Part shown: positions 8,119-18,650 of the stretch, one piece after another
Position numbering within the stretch: the first letter of the stretch is position 1
Layout of the letters: every line of letters begins with the position of its first letter
Assembly (NCBI RefSeq): GCF_017654315.1
Contig: NZ_CP072203.1
Span: 4,960,001-5,024,000 of the forward strand
Length of the DNA stretch: 64,000 bases
Direction of reading: 5' to 3'
From: Gordonia polyisoprenivorans
GTDB lineage: Bacteria > Actinomycetota > Actinomycetes > Mycobacteriales > Mycobacteriaceae
Notes under the pieces: generated by a model
Told to the model about the DNA's origin: nothing
Databases searched by the model: none
What the model saw: the letters and a program-made list of their open reading frames with translations, nothing else
Program-made: the position numbers and the translations under genes

Positions 8119-8347
8119 GCGTCATCACCATCCGGTCCCGACGCCAGACCGAGCTCGCGCTCCCGCATCACGGTGTAGATGCGCGCGATCTCGCGACGCA
8201 CCGTCCGCAGACGCCGGTTGTTGTCGAGCTGACCGGTGGCCATCTGGAACCGAAGGTTGAAGAGCTCTTCCTTCGACTCTTTCAAGCGGTCGACCAGATC
8301 GGTGTCACTGAGGTCACGCAGCTCGGCTGCGGCAACTCCGAGTCCCA

Positions 8348-8348
<1 letters not shown>
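8115..8348 (-). CDS. rpmC: 50S ribosomal protein L29
   Basis: 77 aa. The body [57 protein letters not shown] is the two-helix L29 fold, located near the peptide exit tunnel. A longer upstream frame exists, but the correct start is the ATG at 8348, overlapping the rplP stop by one base (TGATG). The C-terminal tail ([10 protein letters not shown]) is acidic. Overlaps at both ends mean tight translational coupling. Confidence 0.97.
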
Positions 8349-8764
<416 letters not shown>

Positions 8765-8767
8765 TGC

Positions 8768-9989
<1,222 letters not shown>

Positions 9990-9990
<1 letters not shown>

Positions 9991-10271
9991 TACCGGCGCT
10001 TCGCTTTCCGGTCATCCTTGATGTGACCCTTGAAGGTACGGGTGGGGGCGAACTCGCCCAACTTGTGCCCGACCATGTTGTCCGAGACGAACACCGGGAC
10101 ATGCTTGCGCCCGTCGTGGACGGCGAAGGTGTGTCCGATGAAGTCGGGGATGATGGTCGAACGGCGCGACCAGGTCTTGATGACCTGCTTGGTGCCCTTC
10201 TCGTTCTGTGCGTCGACCTTGGCAAGCAGGTGGTCGTCGACGAACGGGCCCTTCTTGAGGCTGCGTGGCAT
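9990..10271 (-). CDS. rpsS: 30S ribosomal protein S19
   Basis: 93 aa, the usual length. [48 protein letters not shown] and [19 protein letters not shown] are diagnostic of S19, which sits in the 30S head beside S13. An SD-like GAGGGAG lies just upstream of the ATG, in the 20-bp gap to rplB. Confidence 0.98.
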
Positions 10272-10291
10272 TCTCTAACTCCCTCCTGTGC

Positions 10292-11128
<837 letters not shown>

Positions 11129-11158
11129 GTGAAAGTCCCTCTATTCCAAGAGTCCCGG

Positions 11159-11464
11159 TCAGCTGACCGAGCCTCCGAAGATCTCGATGGGCTTGCTGTC
11201 GGCGGTCAGCGTCACGAACGCGCGCTTGGTGGAGCGGCGCTGGCCGTAGCCGAAGCGGGTCCGCTTGCGCTTGCCCTGCCGGTTCGCGGTGTTGACGCTG
11301 TCGACGGTCACGTCGAAGATCTGCTCGACGGCGATCTTGATCTGCGTCTTGTTGGAGTCCGGGTGCACCAGGAAGGTGTACACGTTCTCCTCCATGAGCC
11401 CGTAGGACTTCTCCGAGATCACCGGCGCCAGGATGATGTCGCGCGGGTTGGCCTGGATAGCCAT
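11159..11464 (-). CDS. rplW: 50S ribosomal protein L23
   Basis: 101 aa. [44 protein letters not shown] is the L23 signature; L23 lies at the tunnel exit and docks trigger factor and SRP. Two starts are possible. ATG 11464 is preferred because GGAGG lies 7 nt upstream, while the GTG at 11470 is only one base after that site. The frame overlaps rplD's stop region only if GTG is used. Confidence 0.97.
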   Translation of the reverse strand: MAIQANPRDIILAPVISEKSYGLMEENVYTFLVHPDSNKTQIKIAVEQIFDVTVDSVNTANRQGKRKRTRFGYGQRRSTKRAFVTLTADSKPIEIFGGSVS

Positions 11465-11466
11465 GC

Positions 11467-12138
11467 TCACGCCTCCTTCTGGTCGGTCTTGGATCCGTTG
11501 GCAGCGATGTACGCGTTGAGCGTCTCCACGCTGAACACCACCTCATCGGCGTCGAGGACGTCGTAGGTGTTGAGCTGATCGGCCGAGATCGGCAGCACGT
11601 TCTGCAGGTTCGCGACGCTCTTCCATGCGGTGAGGTCCTCACGGCCCAGCACCACCAGGAACTTGCGACGATCGCTCAGGCTCTCGAGGAACTGACGCGC
11701 GGTCTTGGTCGAGGGGACCTGACCGGGAACCAGCTCGGTGATCACATGGATGCGCTCGTTGCGAGCCCGATCGCTCAGCGCGCCGCGCAGGGCGGCCGCC
11801 TTCATCTTCTTCGGGGTGCGCTGGCTGTAGTCACGCGGCTGCGGACCGTGCACGGTGCCACCACCGGCGAACTGCGGTGCGCGGGTCGAACCCTGACGGG
11901 CGCGACCGGTGCCCTTCTGCCGGTACGGCTTGGCGCCACCGCCGCGAACCTCGCCGCGGGTCTTGGTGGCGTGCGTGCCCTGGCGCGCGGCGGCCTGCTG
12001 GGCCACCACGACCTGGTGCATCAGCGCGATGTTGGCCGGCGCGTCGAACAGTTCGGCGGGCAGATCAACGGTGCCGTTGGTCGTGCCGTCGGCGTTGCGG
12101 ACGTCCAGCGTCAATTTGACTGTGGTTTCGGCGCTCAC
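11467..12138 (-). CDS. rplD: 50S ribosomal protein L4
   Basis: 223 aa. It contains the tunnel-lining loop [37 protein letters not shown] and the C-terminal globular part with KNVLPISA-like residues ([18 protein letters not shown]). In E. coli L4 also represses its own operon; whether that occurs here is not visible. It overlaps rplC by 4 nt. Confidence 0.98.
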   Translation of the reverse strand: MSAETTVKLTLDVRNADGTTNGTVDLPAELFDAPANIALMHQVVVAQQAAARQGTHATKTRGEVRGGGAKPYRQKGTGRARQGSTRAPQFAGGGTVHGPQPRDYSQRTPKKMKAAALRGALSDRARNERIHVITELVPGQVPSTKTARQFLESLSDRRKFLVVLGREDLTAWKSVANLQNVLPISADQLNTYDVLDADEVVFSVETLNAYIAANGSKTDQKEA

Positions 12139-12794
12139 TTGTCAGCACCACCCTTCACTGCGTCGCGAACCACCACGATGCCGCCCCGACGACCCGGGAT
12201 CGCTCCCTTGATCAGCAGCAGGCCGGCCTCGGCGTCCACCTTGTGGACGGTGAGGTTCTGCGTGGTCACCTTGTCGTTACCCATACGTCCGGCCATCCGC
12301 ATGCCCTTGAACACGCGGCCCGGGGTGGCACAGCCACCGATGGAACCCGGCGCGCGGTGCACGCGGTGTGCACCGTGGCTGGCGCCCAGACCGGAGAAGC
12401 CGTGACGCTTCATCGGACCGGCGAAGCCCTTGCCCTTGGAGGTGCCGGTGACGTCCACCAGCGCACCGTCGGCGAAGATCTCGGCGGTCAATTCCTGACC
12501 GACCTCGAGCTCGCTGACATCGGCCACGCGGATCTCGGCCAGGTGCCGGCGCGGGGTGACCCCGGCCTTGCTGAACTGACCGGCGACCGGCTTGGTGACC
12601 TTGCGCGGATCGATGGCGCCGTAGGCGACCTGCACGGCGGTGTAGCCGTCACGCTCCGCGGTGCGCAGCTGGGTCACGACGTTCGGGCCCGCCGCGATGA
12701 CGGTGACCGGGACGACGCGGTTGTTCTCGTCGAATACCTGGGTCATGCCGAGCTTGGTGCCCAGGATGCCCTTGGTTGAACTCTGGTTGCTCAT
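12135..12794 (-). CDS. rplC: 50S ribosomal protein L3
   Basis: 219 aa. [25 protein letters not shown] at the start and [53 protein letters not shown] in the middle are L3 hallmarks. The Gln usually methylated by PrmB in enterobacteria is not at the same position. L3 nucleates 50S assembly near the peptidyl transferase centre. 17 bp separate it from rpsJ. Confidence 0.98.
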   Translation of the reverse strand: MSNQSSTKGILGTKLGMTQVFDENNRVVPVTVIAAGPNVVTQLRTAERDGYTAVQVAYGAIDPRKVTKPVAGQFSKAGVTPRRHLAEIRVADVSELEVGQELTAEIFADGALVDVTGTSKGKGFAGPMKRHGFSGLGASHGAHRVHRAPGSIGGCATPGRVFKGMRMAGRMGNDKVTTQNLTVHKVDAEAGLLLIKGAIPGRRGGIVVVRDAVKGGADK

Positions 12795-12811
12795 GATTCT
12801 TCGCCCCCGCC

Positions 12812-13117
12812 CTACTGGATGTTGACGTCGACGCTGGCCGGCAGGTCGATGCGCATGAGCGCGTCGACCGTCTTCGGCGTCGGGTCGAGGATGTCGATGA
12901 GTCGCTTGTGGGTACGCATCTCGAAGTGTTCGCGGCTGTCCTTGTACTTATGCGGCGAACGGATGACGCAGTACACGTTCTTCTCGGTGGGCAACGGCAC
13001 CGGGCCGACCACGCGTGCCCCGGTACGGGTCACGGTTTCCACGATCTTGCGCGCCGAAGCGTCGATCGCCTCGTGGTCATAGGCCTTGAGCCTGATGCGG
13101 ATCTTCTGTCCCGCCAC
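12812..13117 (-). CDS. rpsJ: 30S ribosomal protein S10 (NusE)
   Basis: 101 aa from the GTG at 13117: [65 protein letters not shown]. The family length (101-103 aa) and conserved N-terminus ([10 protein letters not shown]) choose this start over an upstream ATG in the same frame. S10 also acts as NusE in transcription antitermination with NusB. It is the first gene of the 11-gene operon. Confidence 0.98.
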   Translation of the reverse strand: MAGQKIRIRLKAYDHEAIDASARKIVETVTRTGARVVGPVPLPTEKNVYCVIRSPHKYKDSREHFEMRTHKRLIDILDPTPKTVDALMRIDLPASVDVNIQ

Positions 13118-13501
13118 GCTGTGTCCTCTTCCGTCAGTTGTTCTCGACAGACGAACACCGCGCACCTGGACCGGCACTAGCCGCCGGCGGGCACATAGAT
13201 CACCGCGTGAGAGTCGGGATCGACGCTGTTCATCTGTCGTTGTACGTTGGCTCGCCCATCAGACGAACCGATTTGCTCCGGCACCCGCGGTCGGGCGTGT
13301 CGAGTCCGTGAACCGAGACCGGCGCACGCGTTACACGCCCAGTCCCCGATTTCCGGGCCTGGGAGTCATTCACCTGAGCGAAGCCGCGGAAAATCCCGCA
13401 ACCTGCCGTCCAGGCAACCCGACAAGTATGCACCAGGGCGGGGGGTGGATTCAAATCGGCCCCTGATCCCACCCGACCTGCAACGACCGCGCAGTCAGCT
13501 G
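13118..13501 (-). promoter_or_regulatory. Leader/promoter region of the S10 operon
   Basis: 384 bp with no convincing gene. It must hold the S10 operon promoter and a long 5' leader. TANNNT-like hexamers occur on the minus strand, but none has a clear -35, so no promoter is assigned. The end adjoining 13501 also contains the downstream region of the Gly/Pro/Gln-rich membrane protein gene. Confidence 0.4.
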
Positions 13502-14632
13502 CTACCAGCCGGAGCGGGGTGGGCCCCCGAAACCCTGCTGACCCGGCTCCTGTCGGCCGGGCGCCGACCTGAACCCCGATTGCCCCGGATACTGCTGCTG
13601 CCCGAAACCCTGTTGTCCGAACCCCGGTTGCCCGAGTCCCTGTTGTCCCGGTGCCGACCCGAAACCCGGCTGCGGCGCGCCCGGGAATCCGTTCCCGAAG
13701 GCGGTCGGCGCCGGACCCGCCGGCGTCGCGGGCCGCATCAGCGACAGCACGAGCCCGCCGACGGCGACGATCAGTGCGACCAGCGCCGCGACGAACACGA
13801 TCCACAGTCCGTAGCCCGCGTGCACGTCGGGAGCCGGGCCCCCGAGCGAGTTGTCGTCGGCAGGACTCTTGCCGTCGGCAGAGACCGCCGCACCGGGGTC
13901 GGAGAGAAAGATCGCCGCAGCGATCAACGCGGCGAGGCCGATGACGGTGCCGACGATCGACGCGATCGCGGGAAATCTCCGCAGGATCAGCGGTACCGAC
14001 GCGATGACGAGGAGCACACCGAAGACGATCGTCCACACACCCGGTGCCGCCGTGTTGTCGTCGGACGAGTCGCCGGAGCTCTGTTCGCGCTCGAGCTCCT
14101 GTTTGAACTGTTCCTGGAATTGTGACGGCAACGACGAGACGTCGATGTCATTGCTCGTCGACACCGACCCGAGACCGGTCACCGACGACGACACCGATCC
14201 CGTGATCGCCCCGGCACCCGGAATCGACTGATTGAGTTGGAGTTCGGCGGTGGCCCACGTCAGGAAGCTGAAGGCGACCATCACCAGGCCGAGCACTGCC
14301 AAACCCGCGCCGATGATCAGGGTGGGCGTGGGTCGCCCGGAGCGCGTCGCGGTGAGTCGCGACGCCACCGATCCGGACCCGGATGCCGGCGCAGGCGCCG
14401 CGGGCGATCCGAACGGACCGGGTTGCCCGTACGGCTGCTGCCCGGCGTTCGGTTGCTGGTGCCCGTGATTCGGCTGCCCGTACTGGGGCTGACCGTATTG
14501 GGGCTGACCGTATTGCGGCTGGCCCTGCCCGCCGGGCGCGCCGTAGCCCGCCTGGCCGAATCCGCCGTGACCGGGATTCGAGGACCCCGGCTGCCCCTGA
14601 CCGCCGAGATTCCCGTGGTCGCCGAATGTCAT
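13502..14632 (-). CDS. Gly/Pro/Gln-rich four-helix membrane protein of unknown function
   Basis: 376 aa. The N-terminal 90 residues are low complexity (GHGGFGQAGYGAPGG, then repeated YGQPQ units encoded by 18-bp repeats). Four membrane helices follow (about 108-135, 198-220, 224-248 and 282-307), separated by an extracellular-looking Ser/Asp-rich loop with an ERE Q-rich stretch. The tail again has PGFG/QQGFGQ repeats. Such proteins are common in mycolata and often annotated only as hypothetical membrane proteins. ATG has GGGAGG 9 nt upstream and a TACAGT -10 at 14692-14687. Function not inferred. Confidence 0.75.
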   Translation of the reverse strand: MTFGDHGNLGGQGQPGSSNPGHGGFGQAGYGAPGGQGQPQYGQPQYGQPQYGQPNHGHQQPNAGQQPYGQPGPFGSPAAPAPASGSGSVASRLTATRSGRPTPTLIIGAGLAVLGLVMVAFSFLTWATAELQLNQSIPGAGAITGSVSSSVTGLGSVSTSNDIDVSSLPSQFQEQFKQELEREQSSGDSSDDNTAAPGVWTIVFGVLLVIASVPLILRRFPAIASIVGTVIGLAALIAAAIFLSDPGAAVSADGKSPADDNSLGGPAPDVHAGYGLWIVFVAALVALIVAVGGLVLSLMRPATPAGPAPTAFGNGFPGAPQPGFGSAPGQQGLGQPGFGQQGFGQQQYPGQSGFRSAPGRQEPGQQGFGGPPRSGW

Positions 14633-14972
14633 TGGTCAGCCTCCCGCAGCCGTTCGCACACCTCTGCCGAGGTTCGGACGCATCGAACTGTATCCCCCGG
14701 AACGGACATTCACCGCGCATGTCGATCATTCGATCATTCGGATCAGGAAGCCGCGTGGCCACCCAGACTTGTCGGCGGACGCCGCGCACCGCGGATACAG
14801 CCAGGCTCGGCCGGCATGAATCAGTCTGTCCCCGAACCGGTTTGACGAGCGCACGAGGCAACCGATCCGACCAGGTGCGGACGGCGTCATGTGCAAGACG
14901 TCGACGACGCCGGGACCATGGAGGTCTCCGACGTCGTCGACGAGCCGACCCGGCGGTCGGATGAATGTGGTA
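14633..14972. other. Intergenic region: promoter of the membrane protein gene and terminator of the secreted-protein gene
   Basis: 340 bp without a gene. Near 14687-14692 is the -10 of the membrane protein gene. Near 14899-14942 is the hairpin that follows the small secreted protein gene. No coding signal was found between. Confidence 0.5.
14899..14942 (-). terminator. Hairpin downstream of the first small secreted protein gene
   Basis: Perfect 11-bp arms CGTCGACGACG (14899-14909) and CGTCGTCGACG (14932-14942) enclose a second small GACC/GGTC hairpin. It begins 30 nt after the stop of the gene ending at 14973. Confidence 0.5.
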
Positions 14973-15299
14973 TCAGGGCAGGGGAATCCAGAACCCGAAC
15001 AGCCAGAACCCGTTCGGGGTGTACTGACCCGGCTGCCAGCGCGGCTGCGGATGCCACTGGGGCCGGGGATGCCACTGCTGGGGCTGTGGCTGCCACCGGT
15101 TCGGCCGTGGTTGCGGCTGCCACCGGTTGGGCTGCTGGTAGTGGTTTCCCTGCGGCGGCGGGGCGGCCGACGCGATGCCGGCGCCGATGCCGGTGACGAT
15201 GGCCCCGGCGGCGATGACGCCCGCCACGATCCGCTTTGCGGGCACTGAGCGCGACTTCACCGACCGCGCCTCGGTCCCCGAACTGCTGACGGTGTTCAT
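14973..15299 (-). CDS. Small secreted Trp/Gln/Pro-rich protein with GFW-type C-terminus
   Basis: 108 aa. Residues 1-25 are polar/basic. A signal peptide follows (RIVAGVIAAGAIVTGIGAGIASAA, cleavage predicted after ASAA), and the mature part is low complexity, dominated by Gln, Pro, Trp and Arg (NRWQPQPQQWHPRP). It ends in GFWLFGFWIPLP. The neighbouring gene at 15588-15890 encodes a paralogue with almost the same signal peptide and C-terminus but a different linker. The ATG at 15299 is chosen over an upstream frame because the signal-peptide layout matches the paralogue. No known domain; probably exported by Sec. Function unknown. Confidence 0.75.
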   Translation of the reverse strand: MNTVSSSGTEARSVKSRSVPAKRIVAGVIAAGAIVTGIGAGIASAAPPPQGNHYQQPNRWQPQPRPNRWQPQPQQWHPRPQWHPQPRWQPGQYTPNGFWLFGFWIPLP

Positions 15300-15373
15300 G
15301 AGATGTCCCTTCGAACGACAATGATCGTCGACGGCGTCGGACGGCGTCGGCTCGACAGCCGCGACGAACAACA

Positions 15374-15398
15374 ACTCCCGACCGTGTCGGTCGGGAGT
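15374..15398. terminator. 11-bp hairpin between the two secreted-protein paralogues
   Basis: Perfect arms ACTCCCGACCG (15374-15384) and CGGTCGGGAGT (15388-15398) with a TGT loop, about 190 nt after the stop of the upstream paralogue and 75 nt before the ATG of the other. It is a terminator or 5' leader structure. The rest of the 288-bp gap shows no gene. Confidence 0.5.
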
Positions 15399-15587
15399 CG
15401 ACGGCGTCGTCGGCCAGTGCTGACGCTACGCCGTCCCAGGGACAGAAAATCGGACCTGACCTGCAGATTCGCTGTGGGAGGCTGAGCCCTTTAGGTGCTT
15501 TGATCCGAACGCGAAGAGCTGATTGCCAGCCGAATCACATCAATGTTCGTTTTGCTCCCAGCAACCCCACAGCGCCCCTGCGGTCGG

Positions 15588-15890
15588 TCAGGGCAGCGGA
15601 ATCCAGAACCCGAAGAACCAGAACCCGCGCGGGCTGGTCTGACGCGGCGCCCACTGCTGACGCTGGGGCTGCCGCTGGCGCTGGGGCTGCGGTTGCTGCT
15701 GACGCTGGGACTGGGGCTGCTGCTGGCGCTGCGGTTGCTGCTGGGTCTGCTGGTGGGCGGGGGCCGTCGGCGCCGCCGAGGCGAGACCCGCCCCTGCTCC
15801 GACGCCGGTGATGATGGCGCCGGCGGCTACGACACCGGCCACGGTGCGCTTGACGGTGATGCCCGAACGCTTGGCGGTCGCTGTTGTCAT
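15588..15890 (-). CDS. Small secreted Gln/Arg/Pro-rich protein with GFW-type C-terminus (paralogue)
   Basis: 100 aa. It has a basic N-terminus and a signal peptide VAGVVAAGAIITGVGAGAGLASAA. A mature linker of about 50 residues is built almost only of Gln, Arg and Pro, then comes RGFWFFGFWIPLP. The ends match the gene at 14973-15299, while the linker differs in composition (no Trp repeats, more Arg). This indicates tandem duplication with fast-evolving linker repeats. A Gly/Phe/Trp tail ending in IPLP could anchor in a lipid layer such as the mycomembrane, which is inference only. Confidence 0.75.
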   Translation of the reverse strand: MTTATAKRSGITVKRTVAGVVAAGAIITGVGAGAGLASAAPTAPAHQQTQQQPQRQQQPQSQRQQQPQPQRQRQPQRQQWAPRQTSPRGFWFFGFWIPLP

Positions 15891-16239
15891 GTGGGTTTCC
15901 CTTTCTGGGATCTACGGACGGACGACGAGGTCGAAAGACCGCCGTCCACAGCCACGGCGACGTCGCCATCGGTGTGATCAGCAGATCCGATCCACTCCCC
16001 GGCGCACCGTTCGCTTCGTGTCTAAGCCATTACGCTACAACCGTTTTCGGGCCGAAATCGTCGCGCACACTGCGAGGTCTCTGTGCGGTTCATGCCGGTT
16101 TGACCGTTTCACCCGGTACACCCGAAGCGTCCTGTCAGGACCGCCACAGACAAGGCCGCAGTGCTCACAGCCGATCGCCAGCGATCTCGGCCGAGCACGG
16201 CCGCTCGCCCCGCACGGGTGGGCGGTTAGGGTCGGTTCC
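15891..16239. other. Divergent promoter region between secreted-protein gene and hotdog-protein gene
   Basis: 349 bp without a supported gene. It contains the leaderless promoter of the + strand gene at its right end and an unassigned promoter for the secreted paralogue at its left. Scattered short frames have no start signals. Confidence 0.4.
16227..16232 (+). promoter_or_regulatory. -10 element (TAGGGT) of a leaderless transcript
   Basis: TAGGGT (TANNNT) ends 7 nt before ATG 16240. No Shine-Dalgarno sequence is present. Confidence 0.5.
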
Positions 16240-16770
16240 ATGACGACCAAGCCCTCGCACACCGACGATGTTCGACCATCGGCGATGACCGCGACCTATG
16301 CCCTGCGCCGGCGCCTACCCGACAACGTTCTCGGCCACGCCCTGTTCTCTCTCGGAATGGTCGCGCGCGTTCCCTACTTCGGCACCGTGCTGCCCATCGT
16401 CGAGGAGATGCGCCCCGGGTACTGCAAGGTGAGCGCGCCCAAGTGGTTCGGTGTGTACAACCACATCGGCACCTTCCACGCGATCGCGGCCTGCAACCTC
16501 GCCGAGGCCGCGATGGGCATGCTGATGGAGGCCAGCCTGCCGCCGTCGCATCGCTGGCTGCCCAAGGCCATGTCGACGCAATACCTGGCCAAGGCCACCA
16601 CACGACTGACGGCGGAGGCGACCCTGACCGAACCGATCGACGTCGAGGCGATCAGTGCCGGAACCGACGTCGTCGTCTCCGTCCGCATCCTCGACACGCA
16701 CGGCACCGAGGTGGTCCACGCCGACATCACCACCTGGGTGACGCCACGCGCGGGCGACGACTCACGCTGA
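16240..16770 (+). CDS. DUF4442 hotdog-fold (thioesterase-like) protein
   Basis: 176 aa. The segment PYFGTVLPIVEEMRPGYCKVSAPKWFGVYNHIGTFHAIAACNLAEAAMGMLMEA matches DUF4442, a hotdog-fold family related to acyl-CoA thioesterases. The VYNHIGTFHA stretch corresponds to the family's central helix entry. Substrate and catalysis are unproven; family members are thought to act on acyl-CoA. A much longer open frame extends upstream, but the leaderless promoter and the family start fix the ATG at 16240. It is monocistronic, followed after 19 bp by the promoter of asnB. Confidence 0.8.
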   Translation: MTTKPSHTDDVRPSAMTATYALRRRLPDNVLGHALFSLGMVARVPYFGTVLPIVEEMRPGYCKVSAPKWFGVYNHIGTFHAIAACNLAEAAMGMLMEASLPPSHRWLPKAMSTQYLAKATTRLTAEATLTEPIDVEAISAGTDVVVSVRILDTHGTEVVHADITTWVTPRAGDDSR

Positions 16771-16789
16771 CGCACCGGGACAAAACTCC

Positions 16790-16795
16790 TAGGCT
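16790..16795 (+). promoter_or_regulatory. -10 element (TAGGCT) upstream of the amidotransferase gene
   Basis: TAGGCT implies transcription from about 16802 and a leader of about 46 nt before ATG 16848, which has an AAAGG site upstream. An out-of-frame ATG sits exactly at 16802 and could be a leaderless decoy start. Confidence 0.4.
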
Positions 16796-16847
16796 GGGAC
16801 GATGACGTCGCGTCTGCCGCGACATGGAGACGAAAGGTTGCTATTTC

Positions 16848-18650
16848 ATGTGTGGAGTCTGCGGCGAGATCCGCTTCAACGGGTCCGCGCCCGACGTCTC
16901 TTCCGTCGACGCGATGACTGCCGCGATGGCGCGACGGGGACCGGACGCCTCCGGAATCTACATGAAAGGCAATGTGGCGCTGGGGCATCGGCGTCTGAAG
17001 ATCATCGACCTGTCCGAGCGGGGCGGTCAGCCGATGGTCGATCCCGAGTTGGGGCTGGCGTTGGTGTTCAACGGCTGCATCTACAACTATCAGGAGTTGC
17101 GCCACGAACTCGAGGGCAAGGGCTACCGATTCTTCTCCCACGCCGATTCCGAGGTCATCCTCAAGGCCTTTCACGCGTGGGGCGCCGACTGCGTCGAGCG
17201 CCTGATCGGGATGTTCGCGTTCGCCGTCGTCGACACCGATTCGGGCACGGTGACCCTGGCTCGCGATCGTCTGGGCATCAAGCCGTTGTATCTGGCGGAA
17301 ACCCCCGGGCGGTTGCGGTTCGCGTCGTCGTTGCAGGCGCTGCTGCGGGCCGGGGACGTCGACACCTCCATCGACCGGGTCGCGCTGCACCACTACTTCA
17401 GCTTTCACGCGGTGGTTCCGGCGCCGCACACCATGTACAACGGCATCCGCAAACTGCCTCCGGCCACCGTCCGAACCATCACCCGCGATGGCCGCAGCAC
17501 CGAGCGCCGGTACTGGGAGCCGGTGTTCGCCCCACATGCCGATCGGGCCGACTGGGACGAGAAGCGCTGGCAGTACGAGTTGATAAATTCCCTGCGCACC
17601 TCGGTGCGGCGTCGGATGGTCGCCGACGTCCCGGTCGGGGTGTTGCTGTCCGGGGGCATCGACTCGTCTCTGGTGGTGGCGCTGCTGGCCGAGCAGGGCC
17701 AGACCGACCTCGCCACATTCAGCATCGGATTCGATTCCGCAGCAGGCGAATCGGGCGATGAGTACGCCTACTCCGACCTCATCGCCGATACCTTCGGCAC
17801 CGATCATCACAAGATCCACATCGGCACCGACCGGCTGCTGCCCGCCGTCGGCGACACGATCGCCGCAATGAGTGAGCCGATGGTCAGCCACGATTGCGTC
17901 GCGTTCTATCTGCTCTCCGAGGAGGTGAGCAAGTCCATCAAGGTGGTGCAGTCCGGGCAGGGTGCCGACGAGATCCTCGGCGGCTACTCCTGGTATCCGC
18001 CGCTGGCCGGTATCGCGCGCCCGGAGACGACGAAGGCCTACCGTGAGGTTTTCTTCGATCGGTCACACGAGGAGATCGCCGCGATCCTCGCCGACGATTA
18101 TCTGTTGGAGGAGCGCGATTTCGACCCGAGTTGGGAGTTCGCACTGGCCCATCAGTCGGCGCCGGGTGCGGACACCTCGGTCGACGCAGCGCTACGACTC
18201 GATACCACGGTCATGCTGGTCGACGACCCGGTCAAGCGGGTCGACACGATGACCATGGCCTGGGGACTCGAAGCACGCGTGCCCTTTCTCGACCACGAGT
18301 TCGTCGAGCTCGCCGCCACCTGCCCGCCGGATCTCAAACTGGCACATGGCGGTAAGGGCGTTCTGAAGGAGGCCAGTCGCGCGTTGCTGCCCTCGGCCGT
18401 CATCGACCGCACCAAGGGGTACTTCCCGGTGCCGGGTATCCGGCATCTCGAGGGTGAGGTCTTCGATCTCGTCGCCGATGTACTCAAGACGCGCTCAGCA
18501 ACCGACCGCGGGCTGTACCGGCCGGCCGCGCTTGACCGACTGTTCACAGATCCCAACGGGATTCGCACTCGCCTCGACGGCAACGAGCTGTGGCAGGTCG
18601 CGATGCTCGAGATGTGGTTGCAGACCATGGAAGGTATCACCGCACCGTGA
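16848..18650 (+). CDS. Asparagine synthase-type amidotransferase, N-acetylglutaminylglutamine amidotransferase-like
   Basis: 600 aa. A class II glutamine amidotransferase domain begins MCGVCGEIRF with the catalytic Cys at position 2, then FNGCIYNYQELR and the synthetase PP-loop LSGGIDSS at 267-274. The Cys2 requirement fixes the start at 16848. The sequence style (MCGVCGEIRFNGSAPD, RRLKIIDLSERGGQPMVDPELGLALVFNG) resembles the NAGGN-type amidotransferases (TIGR03104) more than housekeeping AsnB. Those make the osmolyte N-acetylglutaminylglutamine amide. The usual partners (GNAT/ATP-grasp NAGGN synthetase and M42 peptidase) are not adjacent; an S9 peptidase overlaps by 4 nt instead. The substrate is therefore tentative; asparagine synthesis remains possible. 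Confidence 0.8.
   Translation: MCGVCGEIRFNGSAPDVSSVDAMTAAMARRGPDASGIYMKGNVALGHRRLKIIDLSERGGQPMVDPELGLALVFNGCIYNYQELRHELEGKGYRFFSHADSEVILKAFHAWGADCVERLIGMFAFAVVDTDSGTVTLARDRLGIKPLYLAETPGRLRFASSLQALLRAGDVDTSIDRVALHHYFSFHAVVPAPHTMYNGIRKLPPATVRTITRDGRSTERRYWEPVFAPHADRADWDEKRWQYELINSLRTSVRRRMVADVPVGVLLSGGIDSSLVVALLAEQGQTDLATFSIGFDSAAGESGDEYAYSDLIADTFGTDHHKIHIGTDRLLPAVGDTIAAMSEPMVSHDCVAFYLLSEEVSKSIKVVQSGQGADEILGGYSWYPPLAGIARPETTKAYREVFFDRSHEEIAAILADDYLLEERDFDPSWEFALAHQSAPGADTSVDAALRLDTTVMLVDDPVKRVDTMTMAWGLEARVPFLDHEFVELAATCPPDLKLAHGGKGVLKEASRALLPSAVIDRTKGYFPVPGIRHLEGEVFDLVADVLKTRSATDRGLYRPAALDRLFTDPNGIRTRLDGNELWQVAMLEMWLQTMEGITAP

Noticed and set aside
15808..16239. Longer start for the DUF4442 protein
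   Set aside because: The family similarity and the leaderless promoter both place the start at 16240; the upstream codons have low-complexity Arg-rich translation.
16802..17761. Leaderless ATG frame overlapping the amidotransferase
   Set aside because: Though the ATG coincides with the predicted transcript start, the frame is Arg/Gly/His-rich and has no domain, while the amidotransferase frame is certain.
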